From NCBI GenBank assembly GCA_021805585.1, contig JAJZEY010000337.1:1-6623 (forward strand): a stretch of DNA of 6,623 bases, in the 5' to 3' direction. Position numbers and translations under genes: made by a program. Source of the DNA: Planctomycetota bacterium. GTDB lineage: Bacteria > Planctomycetota > Phycisphaerae > WQYP01. A model generated the notes under the pieces. That model was given only the letters and a program-made list of their open reading frames with translations. It was not told where the DNA came from and searched no databases. Below, piece by piece: positions 5,923-6,623 of this stretch; the first letter of the stretch is position 1; each line of letters opens with the position of its first letter.

Positions 5923-6492
5923 TTGAAAAAGGCCGACTCAACTTCGCCCGGACAAGTGCCGACGGCAAACGACGAATCCCGCCCAATCGCCGCGATTGTG
6001 CTTCTTTGCGTGGCGCTGGCCGGTGGTTACGGAATCGTGCACGACCAGATCACCGCGCGCATCTGCCCGGCCTATTTCACGCTGGACCATCCATCGCTTG
6101 GGCTGCCGAGTCTGTTCCATAATCCAAACCCCACCGTGCTGGGCCTGGCCTGGGGCGTGGTAGCCACCGCCCCGCTGGCCACAATTCTTGGCATCGGCGT
6201 GGCCTGCGCGGCGCGATTCGGTTCATGGCCAAAAGCAAGCTGGCGGCAGCTTCTTTTTCCAATAATTCTGGGATTTTGCGCAATGGGATTCGCGGCTGCG
6301 CTTACGGGAATTTGGGCATTTCACCGTGCCCGAAGCTATGGCGACAGGTTATCCGTGGCGCGTGAATACGCCGTCTGGCGGACCCATCAGGCGTCGTATG
6401 CAGCCGGGGTTATTGTCGCTTTTGGTATAATTATTTGCCTTTTTTTACACCGCCGCCGCCAAGCCCGGAACATTCGCAAGCCACATATCTAA
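5923..6492 (+). CDS. Uncharacterised four-helix membrane protein
   Basis: A 189-residue protein with no function I can name. A polar N-terminus of about 20 residues leads into four probable membrane helices at roughly 21-39, 72-96, 110-133 and 157-176, and a basic C-terminus (HRRRQARNIRK) that suggests a cytoplasmic end. Between helices 1 and 2 is HDQITARICPAYFTLDHP (40-57), followed by NPNP (67-70); by the helix count this loop should face the periplasm. Between helices 3 and 4 is REYAVWRTHQASYAAG (147-162). These blocks of polar and aromatic residues look conserved rather than random, and I have a faint memory of DQIT...YFT...HP in uncharacterised bacterial membrane proteins. There is no transporter or enzyme motif. 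The TTG start is chosen from the GGAGG site before it. It follows the phosphatase gene by 46 bases. Confidence 0.7.
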   Translation: MKKADSTSPGQVPTANDESRPIAAIVLLCVALAGGYGIVHDQITARICPAYFTLDHPSLGLPSLFHNPNPTVLGLAWGVVATAPLATILGIGVACAARFGSWPKASWRQLLFPIILGFCAMGFAAALTGIWAFHRARSYGDRLSVAREYAVWRTHQASYAAGVIVAFGIIICLFLHRRRQARNIRKPHI

Positions 6493-6502
6493 ATTATTTT
6501 TT

Positions 6503-6531
6503 TCAAGCCAGTTGACAAATCATGTGCTTGA
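6503..6531 (+). repeat. Inverted repeat bracketing a -35 element
   Basis: TCAAGC (6503-6508) and GCTTGA (6526-6531) are perfect inverted copies 17 bases apart. They stand on either side of the TTGACA hexamer, a placement suited to a repressor operator. Six-base arms are short, so this is tentative. Confidence 0.4.
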
Positions 6532-6540
6532 TTTTATGAT
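6512..6540 (+). promoter_or_regulatory. Near-consensus sigma-70 promoter
   Basis: TTGACA (6512-6517) is a perfect -35. TATGAT (6535-6540) is a one-mismatch -10, and the spacer is exactly 17 bases. It is the best promoter in the window and points out of it, with a start near 6547. It begins 19 bases after the membrane-protein stop and must serve a gene or RNA beyond the right edge. Confidence 0.75.
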
Positions 6541-6592
6541 TCGCATTCGATGTAGACATTAAATACCGGCGCAGTGGCGGTCGTATGATTCG
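6535..6592 (+). repeat. TATGATTCG direct repeat, 49 bases apart
   Basis: The nine-base word TATGATTCG occurs at 6535-6543, where it contains the -10 hexamer, and again at 6584-6592, where it forms the loop side of the downstream hairpin. Confidence 0.5.
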
Positions 6593-6606
6593 TATATGAC
6601 CGTCAC
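6574..6606 (+). promoter_or_regulatory. 13-bp RNA hairpin in the leader after the promoter
   Basis: GTGGCGGTCGTAT (6574-6586) pairs with ATATGACCGTCAC (6594-6606) around the loop GATTCGT. All 13 positions pair in the plus-strand RNA, two of them as G-U. In the opposite strand those two would be A-C mismatches, so the fold favours the direction the promoter gives. It begins about 27 bases after the expected transcript start and ends five bases before an ATG at 6612 that runs off the window (reading MSFN). A translational switch, a start of a structured RNA or a DNA operator are all possible. No run of T follows, so it is not a terminator. Confidence 0.55.
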
Positions 6607-6623
6607 AACCAATGTCGTTTAAC

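Noticed and set aside
6596..6622. An eight-codon open frame beginning at ATG 6596
   Set aside because: Too short, no ribosome site, and its start lies within the hairpin arm.
1..6623. CRISPR array, transposon ends, tRNA or rRNA genes
   Set aside because: I saw no regularly spaced repeats, transposase-like protein, cloverleaf or rRNA-like conserved words.

Overview
The window is about 56% G+C by eye and densely coded on both strands, with short intergenic gaps, an ATGA gene overlap, one probable TTG start and readable sigma-70-type promoters. This fits a free-living Gram-negative-type bacterium. The combination of genes makes Planctomycetota or a neighbouring lineage my best guess, but that rests on family memory only. 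No insertion sequence, CRISPR array, tRNA or rRNA gene was seen, and no large anomalous system: the window is ordinary chromosome carrying an arsenic operon.

Positions 1-2312 (+ strand) are an arsenic detoxification operon. It holds the 3' end of a thioredoxin-coupled arsenate reductase (arsC), an ACR3 arsenite efflux permease overlapping it by ATGA, and an arsenite methyltransferase (arsM) 41 bases further on. ArsC would reduce arsenate to arsenite, ACR3 would expel arsenite, and ArsM would methylate what remains. The regulator and promoter must lie upstream of the window. A hairpin between arsM and the convergent next gene may end transcription from both sides.

Positions 2397-4331 (- strand) are a two-gene unit: a family-2 glycosyltransferase followed 9 bases later by an HpcH/HpaI (citrate-lyase-like) aldolase. 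A well-spaced promoter stands upstream, with two 9-base direct repeats 11 bases apart at its -35 end. Positions 4453-4915 (- strand) encode the ribosome-rescue hydrolase ArfB. Its extended -10 promoter lies so close to the ATG that the mRNA should be leaderless.

Positions 5067-6492 (+ strand) hold a ComB-family 2-phosphosulfolactate phosphatase homologue and a small four-helix membrane protein of unknown function, probably started at TTG behind a strong GGAGG. The last 130 bases contain no complete gene. They hold the strongest promoter in the window (TTGACA, 17 bases, TATGAT), flanked by an inverted repeat and followed by a 13-bp RNA hairpin that ends five bases before an ATG at the window edge. 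This looks like the control region of a gene or RNA that begins outside the window.
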